In this document: positions 1 through 6,209 of the stretch, one piece after another
Position numbering within the stretch: position 1 is the first letter of the stretch
Layout: every line of letters begins with the position of its first letter
IMG/VR virus record: IMGVR_UViG_3300046009_002074
Location: 1 to 20,582 of that record
DNA from: a virus
DNA: 20,582 nucleotides
Strand: one strand, 5' to 3'
Position numbers and translations under genes: made by a program
Notes under the pieces: generated by a model
The model's database searches: none
What the model was told of the DNA's origin: nothing
Seen by the model: only the letters and a program-made list of their open reading frames with translations

Positions 1-469
1 TAGCCGCTTTCAGAGTTGCGGCGCGCCAGATCTGAAACGGTGCGGCCGCCGGATCTCCATACGTGCCCAAACGAAAAGCTCGGCCGGCGAATAGATCCGG
101 TAGAATCGCCGGATCATAATCAACGCCGGGGCGGGCGTATCGCCCGCGCTCATAAGCGCCATAAACGCTCGCAACGCTCTTGGCTACGTCGACGTAGCAC
201 TTGCCGCCCTTAAACGGGCGTTGCGAGCAATCGCCGCAAACTGATTCGTCCTGGCCGGTTTTCAGTGCGCGGTATGGGTGGACGTCGGCGCGGATGATAA
301 AGGTTTGGACCATTGCGCCGGTTTTGCTGTTACCGCTCGCCGCTTCAATCCGATTGGCGATGACGACGACTGGCGCGCCGTCTATAGCGCTCGGGCCTTC
401 ATACAGGATTACGCCTGTAAACCGATTGCGCTTTATTGCTTTGAGTAGGTCGTTTGCGTTGTCGATCAT
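1..469 (-). CDS. Conserved phage protein with CxxC cysteines (DUF7227-like), C-terminus beyond the window
   Basis: This leftward reading frame stays open from an ATG at 469 to the window edge (156 codons visible), so the gene is partial at its C-terminus. The start has a clear AAAGGAAA ribosome-binding site. Visible features are a hydrophobic strand GAPVVVIA (about residues 31-38), the segment TGAMVQTFIIRADVHP (about 50-65) and a cysteine cluster CGDC (C78, C81) followed by C91, which could bind a metal. The segment from ADVHP through the cysteines to the Gly/Tyr/Arg-rich YGAYERGRY resembles a phage family of unknown function that I know as DUF7227-like; the name is from memory. Its codons look normal, and the plus-strand frames here read as antisense shadows. 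It lies downstream of the 57-residue gene and shares its leader sequence, which suggests a common regulatory scheme. The molecular role is unknown. Confidence 0.8.
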   Translation of the reverse strand, partial: MIDNANDLLKAIKRNRFTGVILYEGPSAIDGAPVVVIANRIEAASGNSKTGAMVQTFIIRADVHPYRALKTGQDESVCGDCSQRPFKGGKCYVDVAKSVASVYGAYERGRYARPGVDYDPAILPDLFAGRAFRLGTYGDPAAAPFQIWRAATLKAA

Positions 470-497
470 GTCGTTTCCTTTCTTGTGGATATGTTAC
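467..497 (-). repeat. Duplicated leader, copy 1 (before the partial leftward gene)
   Basis: The 31 bases upstream of and including the ATG at 469 repeat the leader of the neighbouring gene. Positions 467-486 are identical to 707-726, and 483-497 are identical to 732-746. The copy carries the ribosome-binding site and one ATATCCACAA element (492-483). It lacks about 9 bases present in the other copy. Confidence 0.8.
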
Positions 498-529
498 AAA
501 AGAAAAGGCGACGCTGTAAAGCGCCGCCT
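498..529 (-). terminator. Intrinsic terminator after the 57-residue leftward gene
   Basis: Read on the minus strand, AGGCGGCGCT (529-520) pairs with AGCGTCGCCT (515-506) around a 4-base loop, giving a 10-pair stem with one G-T wobble. It is followed by TTTTCTTTT. It starts just 7 bases past the stop of the leftward gene at 536-709 and lies before the leader of the next leftward gene, so it should reduce or end read-through between the two. Confidence 0.75.
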
Positions 530-535
530 GTTAGA

Positions 536-709
536 TTAGGCTTGCGCGATCTTGCGCGCGAGCTGGACGATTGCCGCCCGCTCACTGTCTACTAGCATCG
601 CGAACGGATGTTTGCGGTCATACGCGACGACGGCGCGCGCCGCTTTGATTAGGGCGTCGCGGTTGCCAGCGCGATAGGCGGTTTTCAGAGCGGTTATCTT
701 CTTTTCCAT
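536..709 (-). CDS. Small hypothetical protein, 57 residues
   Basis: A short leftward gene with an ATG at 709 and TAA at 536-538. It is supported by a good AAAGGAAA ribosome-binding site, an upstream sigma70-like promoter and an intrinsic terminator right behind it. The product is basic and looks entirely helical: it opens MEKKITALKTAYRAG and ends VQLARKIAQA, with alanine-rich amphipathic stretches. No signal peptide, membrane segment or cysteines are present. It could be a small phage regulatory or accessory factor, but I do not recognise the family. As the first gene of the leftward unit facing away from the structural genes, it is probably expressed earlier than them (inference). Confidence 0.7.
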   Translation of the reverse strand: MEKKITALKTAYRAGNRDALIKAARAVVAYDRKHPFAMLVDSERAAIVQLARKIAQA

Positions 710-746
710 GTCGTTTCCTTTCTTGTATCCATTGTGGATATGTTAC
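707..746 (-). repeat. Duplicated leader, copy 2 (before the 57-residue gene)
   Basis: This is the longer partner of the leader at 467-497: 20 identical bases at the start-codon end and 15 at the distal end, separated by a short unique insert. It contains the ribosome-binding site and an ATATCCACAA element (741-732), and it abuts the -10 box at 747-752. Confidence 0.8.
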
Positions 747-774
747 GTTATAGGCCTTTTGTGGATATTGTCAA
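739..774 (-). promoter_or_regulatory. Sigma70-like promoter for the leftward genes
   Basis: On the minus strand a perfect -35 box TTGACA (774-769) is followed by a 16-base spacer and a -10 box TATAAC (752-747, five of six matches). The start point would be near 740, about 30 bases before the ATG at 709. The spacer contains ATATCCACAA (768-759), and a second copy (741-732) covers the predicted start point, so a protein binding this repeat would be placed to block or modulate the promoter. The operator role is inference. Confidence 0.7.
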
Positions 775-960
775 ATACTTTTTTACGAATAGTTGCGGAT
801 CGTCGTCGAAGCGTCGGACAACATGGCGTTGAATGCGAGGCGCCGCTTGAAAACGTCATATCGTCATGAGAGTTGTTATAGGGAGTTTTAGAATAAATGT
901 AAACATAATAGTATAGGGACTGCAAAAAGATTTGAGCGACCGAAAACGTCATGGCAATCC

Positions 961-975
961 GACGATCCGACGTTT
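961..975 (+). repeat. Direct repeat copy 1, GACGATCCGACGTTT
   Basis: This is an exact 15-base match to the copies at 1028 and 1075. It is also the right arm of an inverted pair, AAAACGTC (943-950) against GACGTTTT (969-976), which is followed by more T residues. Confidence 0.75.
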
Positions 976-1027
976 TTTGTCCCGCGCCGTCCAGGCGCAA
1001 ACATTCTGCATGAACCTGCGTCGTCAT

Positions 1028-1042
1028 GACGATCCGACGTTT
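1028..1042 (+). repeat. Direct repeat copy 2, GACGATCCGACGTTT
   Basis: This is an exact 15-base copy. The identity with copy 3 extends leftward to CATGACGATCCGACGTTT. It overlaps the perfect palindrome GTCATGAC at 1023-1030. Confidence 0.75.
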
Positions 1043-1074
1043 TGCTGGCGCTTGTCGCGACCTTCTCATCGCAT

Positions 1075-1089
1075 GACGATCCGACGTTT
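1075..1089 (+). repeat. Direct repeat copy 3, GACGATCCGACGTTT
   Basis: This exact 15-base copy starts 47 bases after copy 2 and is preceded by CAT as in copy 2. It is the copy closest to the rightward genes. Confidence 0.75.
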
Positions 1090-1248
1090 GATTGTCAACT
1101 TAACGTAATGCTTTAAGTTTACATTCAATCTGCATCTGAGCCGTTTACATATAGCTGGTTGACATTCAGAGGGAGGGGGGCTGGGCCGAGGGATCTCCTT
1201 TAAGAAAAACGAACTTTTTTATTTTTTATTTTAGTGGTAAAAGACTTT

Positions 1249-1755
1249 ATGTTTGAGTCTCTTCCATACGAACCGCGCAAAATAGAGGCGACGGAAGCCG
1301 TCCTAGAGCGCATCTATCTCGCCGCCCGCAAAGGGCTGAAAGGCGACACGCTCGCCTACGCCGCTGGCATGACGCCGACCGAGTATCGGCGGCTGGTGCA
1401 GTTTGATCCGATTGCGGAGTATGCTGAACAGAAAGGCCGCGCTGAAGGTGAGGCTGAGATGTCTGAGGTGCTGCACAACGCCGCCCGCGCTGGCGACACT
1501 AAGGCGGCGCTGGACATCCTCAAGCATGTCCACAAGTGGACGGCCCCGCAGTCGGTGCAGGTGCAGGTCGAGCAGCGCATCTCTATTATTGCGGCGCTGG
1601 AAGAGGCGCAGCAGCGCGTGATCCAAGGGGAGTTAATAGATGCAGGTGCCGATCTACTCAGCGGACGAAGAACAGAAGCTGATGGCGACGCTATGGTCGG
1701 CGCAGGTGAAGAACGACCCGGTCGCGTTCGTGAGGATGGCGTTCCCGTGGGGTAA
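1249..1755 (+). CDS. terS: Terminase small subunit-like protein
   Basis: This is probably the DNA-recognition subunit that brings concatemeric phage DNA to the large terminase. The N-terminal half (about residues 10-60) is helical with a helix-turn-helix-like segment, GDTLAYAAGMTPTEYRRL. A second helical part contains ARAGDTKAALDILKHVHKW, which is typical of small terminase subunits, and then an EEAQQR coiled stretch. The assignment rests mainly on this and on the position immediately before the large terminase. I chose the ATG at 1249; a GTG at 1234 in the same frame adds five residues, and neither start has a strong ribosome-binding site. The last roughly 39 codons run out of frame across the beginning of terL (116-base overlap) and are rich in Gly/Arg/Glu. 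They may be a genuine tail or the mark of a frameshift, since TAATAG stops lie in another frame at 1634-1639. Confidence 0.75.
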   Translation: MFESLPYEPRKIEATEAVLERIYLAARKGLKGDTLAYAAGMTPTEYRRLVQFDPIAEYAEQKGRAEGEAEMSEVLHNAARAGDTKAALDILKHVHKWTAPQSVQVQVEQRISIIAALEEAQQRVIQGELIDAGADLLSGRRTEADGDAMVGAGEERPGRVREDGVPVG

Positions 1756-3169
1756 GGCCGGCACGCCACTAGAGCATTTTACGGGGCCTAGACGGTGGCA
1801 GCTAGAAGTCCTCCAAGACCTGCGCGACCACATCAAAGAGAACGGCGGAAAGGTCGACTTCGAAACGTTCCGCATGGCCACCTCATCGGGCCGCGGCATC
1901 GGCAAATCCGCGCTCGTCTCATGGCTCGTGATCTGGATGCTGACGACCCGGATCGGCTCGACGACCATCGTGTCGGCCAACTCTGAGGCGCAGCTTCGCA
2001 GCGTCACCTGGGCTGAGATCACCAAGTGGCTATCAATGTGCCTTAACAGCCATTGGTTCGAGGTAAGCGCTACCCGAGTGCTACCGGCCAAGTGGATCGC
2101 AGAACTGGTCGAGCGCGACCTGAAGCTGGGCACGCGCTATTGGGGCGTGGAGGGGCGGCTGTGGTCGGCCGAGAACCCTGACAGCTACGCGGGCGTGCAC
2201 AACTTCGCGGGCGTCATGCTGGTGTTCGATGAGGCCAGCGGTATTGACGACAGTATATGGGCGGTGGCCAGTGGCTTCTTTACAGAGAACACTCCTAATC
2301 GTTTTTGGCTTAGCTTTAGCAACCCCCGCCGTAACAGCGGATACTTCTACGAGTGCTTCCACAACAAGCGCGACTTCTGGCGAAACAAGGTTGTTGACGC
2401 AAGAAGCGTGGAGGGAACTGATAAGGCAGTCTATCAGCAGATTATCGACGAATACGGCCCCGACAGCGCTCAGGCTCACGTCGAGGTCTACGGAGCCTTC
2501 CCGAACGCGAGCGATGACCAGTTCATACCGTCGTCATTGGTTCAAGACGCGCAGACACGCCCGCCATCACAGGATCAGACAGCGCCGATAATCGTGGGTG
2601 TCGACCCGGCGCGGTTCGGGGCAGACGCTACGGTCATCGCTATCCGGCAGGGCCGAGACATCATCGGCATACGCCGCTACCGGGGCGACGACACCATGGA
2701 GGTGGTGGGGCGGGTAATCGACATCATAGAAGAGTTCAGGCCAGCGCTCGTCGTCGTGGACGAGGGCGGGCTAGGCGCGGGCGTCGTCGACCGGCTCAAG
2801 GAGCAACGATATAAGATCCGGGGCGTCAACTTTGGGCAACGGTCAAGCAAACCGATCATGTTCGGGAACAAGCGGGCTGAGATGTGGCACGCCATGCGGG
2901 AGTGGCTCAAGACAGCCAGCATACCAAACGATCGCTTCCTCAAGTCCGACCTGACCGGCCCAATGATGAAGCCCGACAGTAAAGGGACTATATTCCTAGA
3001 GAGCAAGAAGGACATGAAGGCGCGAGGGCTGGCCTCACCCGACGCCGCCGACGCTATCGCCGTGACGTTCGCGTATCCGGTCGCGCACAGAGAGGCCCGC
3101 ACAGTAGACAATAGACCGCGCGTAACGTATGGTGGCAACGCAGCCTCTTCAGGATGGATGGGTCACTAA
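1640..3169 (+). CDS. terL: Terminase large subunit (packaging ATPase and nuclease)
   Basis: This is the motor that cuts concatemeric DNA and pumps it through the portal using ATP. At 509 residues it is a normal length. The N-terminal ATPase has a Walker A-type loop GRGIGKS (84-90), a Walker B strand VMLVFDEA with D197 and E198, and a coupling-type segment SFSNPR (225-230). The C-terminal RNase H-like nuclease shows the expected acidic residues: VGVDPARFGAD (D322, D329), VVVDEGG (D374) and SPDAADA (D468, D471). All key motifs are present, so it should be active. The ATG at 1640 has an AAGGGGAG ribosome-binding site and in-frame stops directly upstream, so the start is secure. Its TAA shares a base with the ATG of the next gene. 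I recognise the sequence as a common prophage-type TerL; headful (pac) packaging would fit the P22-like context but is not proven by the sequence. Confidence 0.95.
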   Translation: MQVPIYSADEEQKLMATLWSAQVKNDPVAFVRMAFPWGKAGTPLEHFTGPRRWQLEVLQDLRDHIKENGGKVDFETFRMATSSGRGIGKSALVSWLVIWMLTTRIGSTTIVSANSEAQLRSVTWAEITKWLSMCLNSHWFEVSATRVLPAKWIAELVERDLKLGTRYWGVEGRLWSAENPDSYAGVHNFAGVMLVFDEASGIDDSIWAVASGFFTENTPNRFWLSFSNPRRNSGYFYECFHNKRDFWRNKVVDARSVEGTDKAVYQQIIDEYGPDSAQAHVEVYGAFPNASDDQFIPSSLVQDAQTRPPSQDQTAPIIVGVDPARFGADATVIAIRQGRDIIGIRRYRGDDTMEVVGRVIDIIEEFRPALVVVDEGGLGAGVVDRLKEQRYKIRGVNFGQRSSKPIMFGNKRAEMWHAMREWLKTASIPNDRFLKSDLTGPMMKPDSKGTIFLESKKDMKARGLASPDAADAIAVTFAYPVAHREARTVDNRPRVTYGGNAASSGWMGH

Positions 3170-3429
3170 TGGCCAAAAAGTCGGTATCGCTGTCCGTTGG
3201 TCGAGGCGAGAAGCTGTCGACTAAAGCCGGCGCTGGGCTGACGGCCAAGGGCCGGGCTAAGTATAATGCTGCCACTGGCAGCAAGCTCAAGCCGCCGGCT
3301 CCCAACCCTAAGACCAAGGCCGATGAGGGGCGTAAGAAGTCGTTCTGTGCGCGCATGGGCGGCGTAGTCGCCAAGTCGAAGAACGCGGAGCGCGCCAAGG
3401 CCAGCATGAAGAGGTGGAAATGCCCGTAA
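3169..3429 (+). CDS. Small basic protein between terminase and portal (DUF6321-like)
   Basis: This 86-residue, very Lys/Arg-rich protein starts at the ATG overlapping the terL stop (TAATG). A further in-frame ATG 15 bases upstream lies inside terL and is less likely. Visible segments are a Gly/Lys-rich start, GAGLTAKGRAKYNAATGS (about 22-39) and a KSFCARMGG motif near residues 58-66. The pattern matches a small phage/prophage family that I recall as DUF6321, of unknown function. The composition suggests binding to DNA, RNA or an acidic protein surface. The position between terL and portal suggests a packaging or head-assembly accessory, which is inference. Its end overlaps the next gene by 10 bases. 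Confidence 0.8.
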   Translation: MAKKSVSLSVGRGEKLSTKAGAGLTAKGRAKYNAATGSKLKPPAPNPKTKADEGRKKSFCARMGGVVAKSKNAERAKASMKRWKCP

Positions 3430-3572
3430 AGAAACCGGGATTGTATGCTGCGATCCACGCTAAGCGGGCGCGTATCAAAGCCGGGTCAGGCGAGAAGATG
3501 CGCAAGCCGGGCGCAGAGGGCGCACCGACCGCCAAGGCGTTCAAACAGTCAGCTAAGACGAGGAAGAAGTAA
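3420..3572 (+). CDS. Small basic protein, 50 residues
   Basis: A short gene from the ATG at 3420 to TAA at 3570-3572, preceded by an AGAGGTGG-type ribosome-binding site inside the previous gene. The product begins MPVKKPGLYAAIHAKR and ends QSAKTRKK. It is almost free of acidic residues and probably flexible. The GLYAxIHAKR opening followed by SGEKMRKPG is a motif I recognise from many phage and metagenome proteins lying between terminase and portal genes, with no known function. It overlaps its upstream neighbour by 10 bases and its downstream neighbour by 1 base (TAATG), so translation is probably coupled. DNA or RNA binding is a guess from charge. Confidence 0.8.
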   Translation: MPVKKPGLYAAIHAKRARIKAGSGEKMRKPGAEGAPTAKAFKQSAKTRKK

Positions 3573-3739
3573 TGCCTCTAGTTAAGTCAACCAGCAAGAA
3601 CGCCTTCCGTAAGAACATCAAAGCGGAAGTCGCCGCCGGTAAGCCGGTGAAACAGGCCGTGGCTATCGCCTACTCGACGAAGCGCGCCGCGGCGTCGAAG
3701 AAGGGCGGCATGAGCAAGGGTAAATCTTGTGGCTTCTGA
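3572..3739 (+). CDS. Small basic protein, 55 residues
   Basis: The ATG at 3572 shares a base with the preceding stop, and the gene ends with TGA at 3737-3739. The product contains KNAFRKNIKAEVAAGKP followed by KQAVAIAYSTKR. This KxNIKAExxAGKPxKQAVAIAYS pattern occurs in many small phage proteins of unknown function and may form a short helical hairpin. It ends in a Lys/Gly-rich tail with a single cysteine. It is the third consecutive tiny basic protein here and overlaps the portal start by 11 bases. All three are probably made with terL and portal. I know of no demonstrated function. Confidence 0.8.
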   Translation: MPLVKSTSKNAFRKNIKAEVAAGKPVKQAVAIAYSTKRAAASKKGGMSKGKSCGF

Positions 3740-5846
3740 TGATGTCGTAGCGGCTGGCAAAGTCAGCGATAACCCGGACGATGACCGTCTGGCCACCATG
3801 CGTCACCGTTTTACAGTGGCGCAGGCGGCCTATTCAGACTCACGCGAAGATGAGCTGGACGACCTGCGGTTCATGGCGGGCTCGCCGGACAACGCCTGGC
3901 AATGGCCGGCCGACGTGCTGGCGACACGCGGCGCGGTGCAGGGCCAAACGATCAACGCGCGACCGTGCCTGACGATCAACAAGCTGCCGCAGCACGTGCG
4001 CCTCGTGACCAACGAGCAGCGCCAGAACCGGCCGACCGCCCGCGTCATCCCCGCCGACGAGAACGCGGACCCGCAGGTGGCTGAGATCTTCGACGGTATC
4101 GTGCGGCATATTGAGTATATGTCGGATGCCGACGTGGCCTATGATACGGCCTGCGATAACCAGGTCACATACGGCGAAGGTTACATCCGCATCCTGACGG
4201 AATACACGAAAGAGGACTCTTTCGAGCAGGACATCAAGATCGCGCGCGTTCGCAGCAGCTTCAGCGTCTATATGGACCCAATGATCCAAGACCCGTGCGG
4301 TCAAGACGCGAACTGGTGCTTTATTACGGAAGACATTCCGAAAGCCGAATACGAGCGCATGTATCCTGACGCTACGCCTGTCACGGGCATGATGTCTCAG
4401 GGTGTGGGCGACCAGACGCTCAGCATGTGGGTCAGCCAAGAGACTGTCCGCATCGCTGAGTATTTCTACATCGAGCATCGCAAGGCGACGCTGAACCTCT
4501 ACCCGGACAACATCACAGCCTTCAAAGGCACGCCGGAGGACAAGCGGCTCATGGCCGCCTATGGCAAGCCGCTGCGCTCTCGCGAAAGCGACCGTAAGCA
4601 GGTCAAGTGGATCAAGACCAACGGCTATGAGGTACTGGAGGAGCGCGACTGGGCGGGTAAGTACATCCCCATAATCCGCGTTGTCGGCAACGAGTTCGAG
4701 GTCGACGGTCAGATCTACATTAGTGGTCTGGTGCGTAACGCTAAAGACGCGCAGCGTATGTATAACTACTGGGTCAGCCAGGAAGCTGAAATGCTTGCTC
4801 TGGCCCCCAAAGCGCCGTTCATTGGTTACGGGGGCCAGTTCGAAGGCTACGAGACGAACTGGAAAACGGCCAATACGAACAACTGGCCGTATCTGGAGGT
4901 CAATCCCGATGTCACTGACGGGGCCGGAAACCCGCTACCGCTACCTGAACGCGCCCAGCCTCCGATGGCTCAAACGGGCCTTATTCAAGCCAAGATGGGG
5001 GCTGGCGAAGACATCAAGTCGACCACTGGCCAGTACGATAGTAGCATTGGGGCGACTTCCAACGAACGGACGGGTCGTGCGATCCTCGCTCGGGAGCGGC
5101 AAGGCGACACGAGCACTTATCATTATGTCGACAACCTCGCGCGGGCGGTGAAGTATGTCGCTCGCCAGCTCGTTGACCTGATCCCGAAGATCTACGACAC
5201 GCAGCGCGTGGCCCGCATCATCAACGTCGAGGGCGACGTGGACATGGCGCGCATCAACCCGGCTCAGCCGGAGGCGGTGCGGTCAATCGTCAACGAAGAA
5301 GGCATCGAGATCGCCAAGATCTACAACCCGAATGTCGGCACTTATGACGTTCAGGTTAGCTCCGGTCCTAGCTACATGACGCGCAAGCAGGAGGCGATGG
5401 ACACGATGGGCCAGATCCTCCAGACCAACCCGGCGCTTTGGTCGGTTGCGGGTGATTTGTTCGTCAAGAACATGGATTGGCCAGGCGCGGAGACGATGGC
5501 AAAGCGGTTTGAGAAAATGCTTGACCCGAAAGTGCTTCAGGATACCGACGAATCGCCGGAAGCGCAGGCCATGCGTATGCAGATGGAGCAGATGGCGCAG
5601 GAAATGGAGGCCACAACGGCCCAGATCCAGCAGCTTATGCAGTCCTATGAGATGCAGAAACTGGCGATTGACGAGCAAAACGCGCAGATTAAGGCTTATG
5701 ACGCCGAAACCAAGCGTTTGTCGGCCATGCAGGCGGGCATGACGCCTGAACAGGTGCAGGACATCGTGCAAGGCACCATCGCGGCGGCGCTGGACATGGG
5801 CGACATCGTGCCGGGCAACACGCCAATGAGGGAAATGGGACAATGA
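3729..5846 (+). CDS. Portal protein, P22 gp1-like
   Basis: This is the dodecameric ring at one capsid vertex through which DNA enters and leaves. At 705 residues it is close to P22 gp1. Early landmarks are RHRFTVAQAAYSDSREDELDDLRFMAGSPDNAWQW and INARPCLTINKLPQHVRLVTNEQRQNRP, both typical of the P22-type portal family; they are quoted here in parts of 20 or fewer residues: RHRFTVAQAAYSDSR (25-39) and LTINKLPQHVRLVTNEQRQN (81-100). The C-terminus has a long Met/Gln-rich helix (about 609-670), consistent with the barrel that P22 portals extend into the capsid. The start is a GTG at 3729 with an AAGGG ribosome-binding site 8 bases away, inside the end of the previous gene. The next ATG in frame is about 70 bases later and lacks this support. 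The stop overlaps the following gene by 4 bases (ATGA). Confidence 0.93.
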   Translation: MASDDVVAAGKVSDNPDDDRLATMRHRFTVAQAAYSDSREDELDDLRFMAGSPDNAWQWPADVLATRGAVQGQTINARPCLTINKLPQHVRLVTNEQRQNRPTARVIPADENADPQVAEIFDGIVRHIEYMSDADVAYDTACDNQVTYGEGYIRILTEYTKEDSFEQDIKIARVRSSFSVYMDPMIQDPCGQDANWCFITEDIPKAEYERMYPDATPVTGMMSQGVGDQTLSMWVSQETVRIAEYFYIEHRKATLNLYPDNITAFKGTPEDKRLMAAYGKPLRSRESDRKQVKWIKTNGYEVLEERDWAGKYIPIIRVVGNEFEVDGQIYISGLVRNAKDAQRMYNYWVSQEAEMLALAPKAPFIGYGGQFEGYETNWKTANTNNWPYLEVNPDVTDGAGNPLPLPERAQPPMAQTGLIQAKMGAGEDIKSTTGQYDSSIGATSNERTGRAILARERQGDTSTYHYVDNLARAVKYVARQLVDLIPKIYDTQRVARIINVEGDVDMARINPAQPEAVRSIVNEEGIEIAKIYNPNVGTYDVQVSSGPSYMTRKQEAMDTMGQILQTNPALWSVAGDLFVKNMDWPGAETMAKRFEKMLDPKVLQDTDESPEAQAMRMQMEQMAQEMEATTAQIQQLMQSYEMQKLAIDEQNAQIKAYDAETKRLSAMQAGMTPEQVQDIVQGTIAAALDMGDIVPGNTPMREMGQ

Positions 5847-6199
5847 GTTGCGCGGATCTGATCGGACACCTGTTTTTGGCGCGGGATGTGACCCATTCGG
5901 TGCATCTGAACACGCGGTCTTACGCCAAACACAAGGCTTTGGGCGGCTTTTATGAGAAAGTCATCGACTTGGCGGACGATCTGGCGGAAGCCTATCAGGG
6001 CCGTTACGGTCTGATCGGGCCGATCACGCTGCATTCGGCTAAAAAGACCAACAATGTCGTTGAATTTCTTGAAGATTCTCTAAAAGAGATCGAAGAGGCG
6101 CGAAAAGAGTATAAAGACGACTCCGCCATCCAGAACATCATCGACGGCATTGTAGACTTATATCTCTCAACGCTGTATAAATTGAAATTCCTAGCCTAA
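5843..6199 (+). CDS. Small helical protein, DUF5856/ferritin-like
   Basis: This 118-residue protein overlaps the portal stop by ATGA, so the two are probably translated together. It looks all-alpha. HSVHLNTRSYAKHKALGGFY (about 18-37) is followed by VIDLADDLAEAYQGRYG, and later by an EEARKEYKDD helix and a C-terminal LYLSTLYKLK helix. Histidines near 21 and 30 and acids near 38-49 are arranged as in small ferritin-like or Dps-like bundles. Similar phage proteins are listed, from memory, as DUF5856. Metal binding or oxidative protection is possible, but the required residues cannot be confirmed by eye. Its place between portal and the accessory block gives no clear role. Confidence 0.75.
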   Translation: MSCADLIGHLFLARDVTHSVHLNTRSYAKHKALGGFYEKVIDLADDLAEAYQGRYGLIGPITLHSAKKTNNVVEFLEDSLKEIEEARKEYKDDSAIQNIIDGIVDLYLSTLYKLKFLA

Positions 6200-6209
6200 A
6201 GAGGGCATT

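Larger units (their letters stand above)
775..1248. promoter_or_regulatory. Non-coding control region between divergent transcription units
   Basis: About 470 bases without a convincing gene lie between the leftward and rightward units. The region holds three direct repeats of GACGATCCGACGTTT (961, 1028, 1075), an inverted partial copy (796-804), two GAAAACGTCAT copies (849-859, 942-952) and two TATAGGGA motifs (877-884, 912-919). It ends in a run of A and T bases (1202-1233). TTGACA occurs at 1159-1164 but has no acceptable -10 box at normal spacing, so I cannot name the rightward late promoter. Confidence 0.6.

Noticed and set aside
16-539. Rightward open frames of 65 and 112 codons
   Set aside because: They are antisense to the well-supported leftward gene at 1-469, lack ribosome-binding sites, and one crosses the terminator.
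743-1069. A 108-codon leftward open frame in the control region
   Set aside because: It runs through the repeats and over the promoter at 747-774, has no ribosome-binding site and a low-complexity, Arg/Ser/Tyr-biased product. It would also overlap the leader of a better-supported gene.
1159-1187. TTGACA as a rightward promoter before terS
   Set aside because: No acceptable -10 box at 15-19 bases; the region there is a G-run.
1234-1248. GTG start five codons upstream for terS
   Set aside because: It lies in an A/T run with no ribosome-binding site. The ATG at 1249 is simpler, though the choice is not certain.
3154-3168. ATG inside the end of terL as the start of the first basic protein
   Set aside because: The ATG at 3169 overlapping the terL stop gives the family-like MAKK start and a better coupling geometry.
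3840-4478. 212-codon leftward frame opposite the portal gene
   Set aside because: Antisense shadow of GC-rich portal codons; product is His/Arg/Val-rich without recognisable domains.
5283-5843. 186-codon leftward frame opposite the portal C-terminus
   Set aside because: Extremely His/Leu/Arg-rich, the mirror of Met/Gln/Ala codons in the portal helix.
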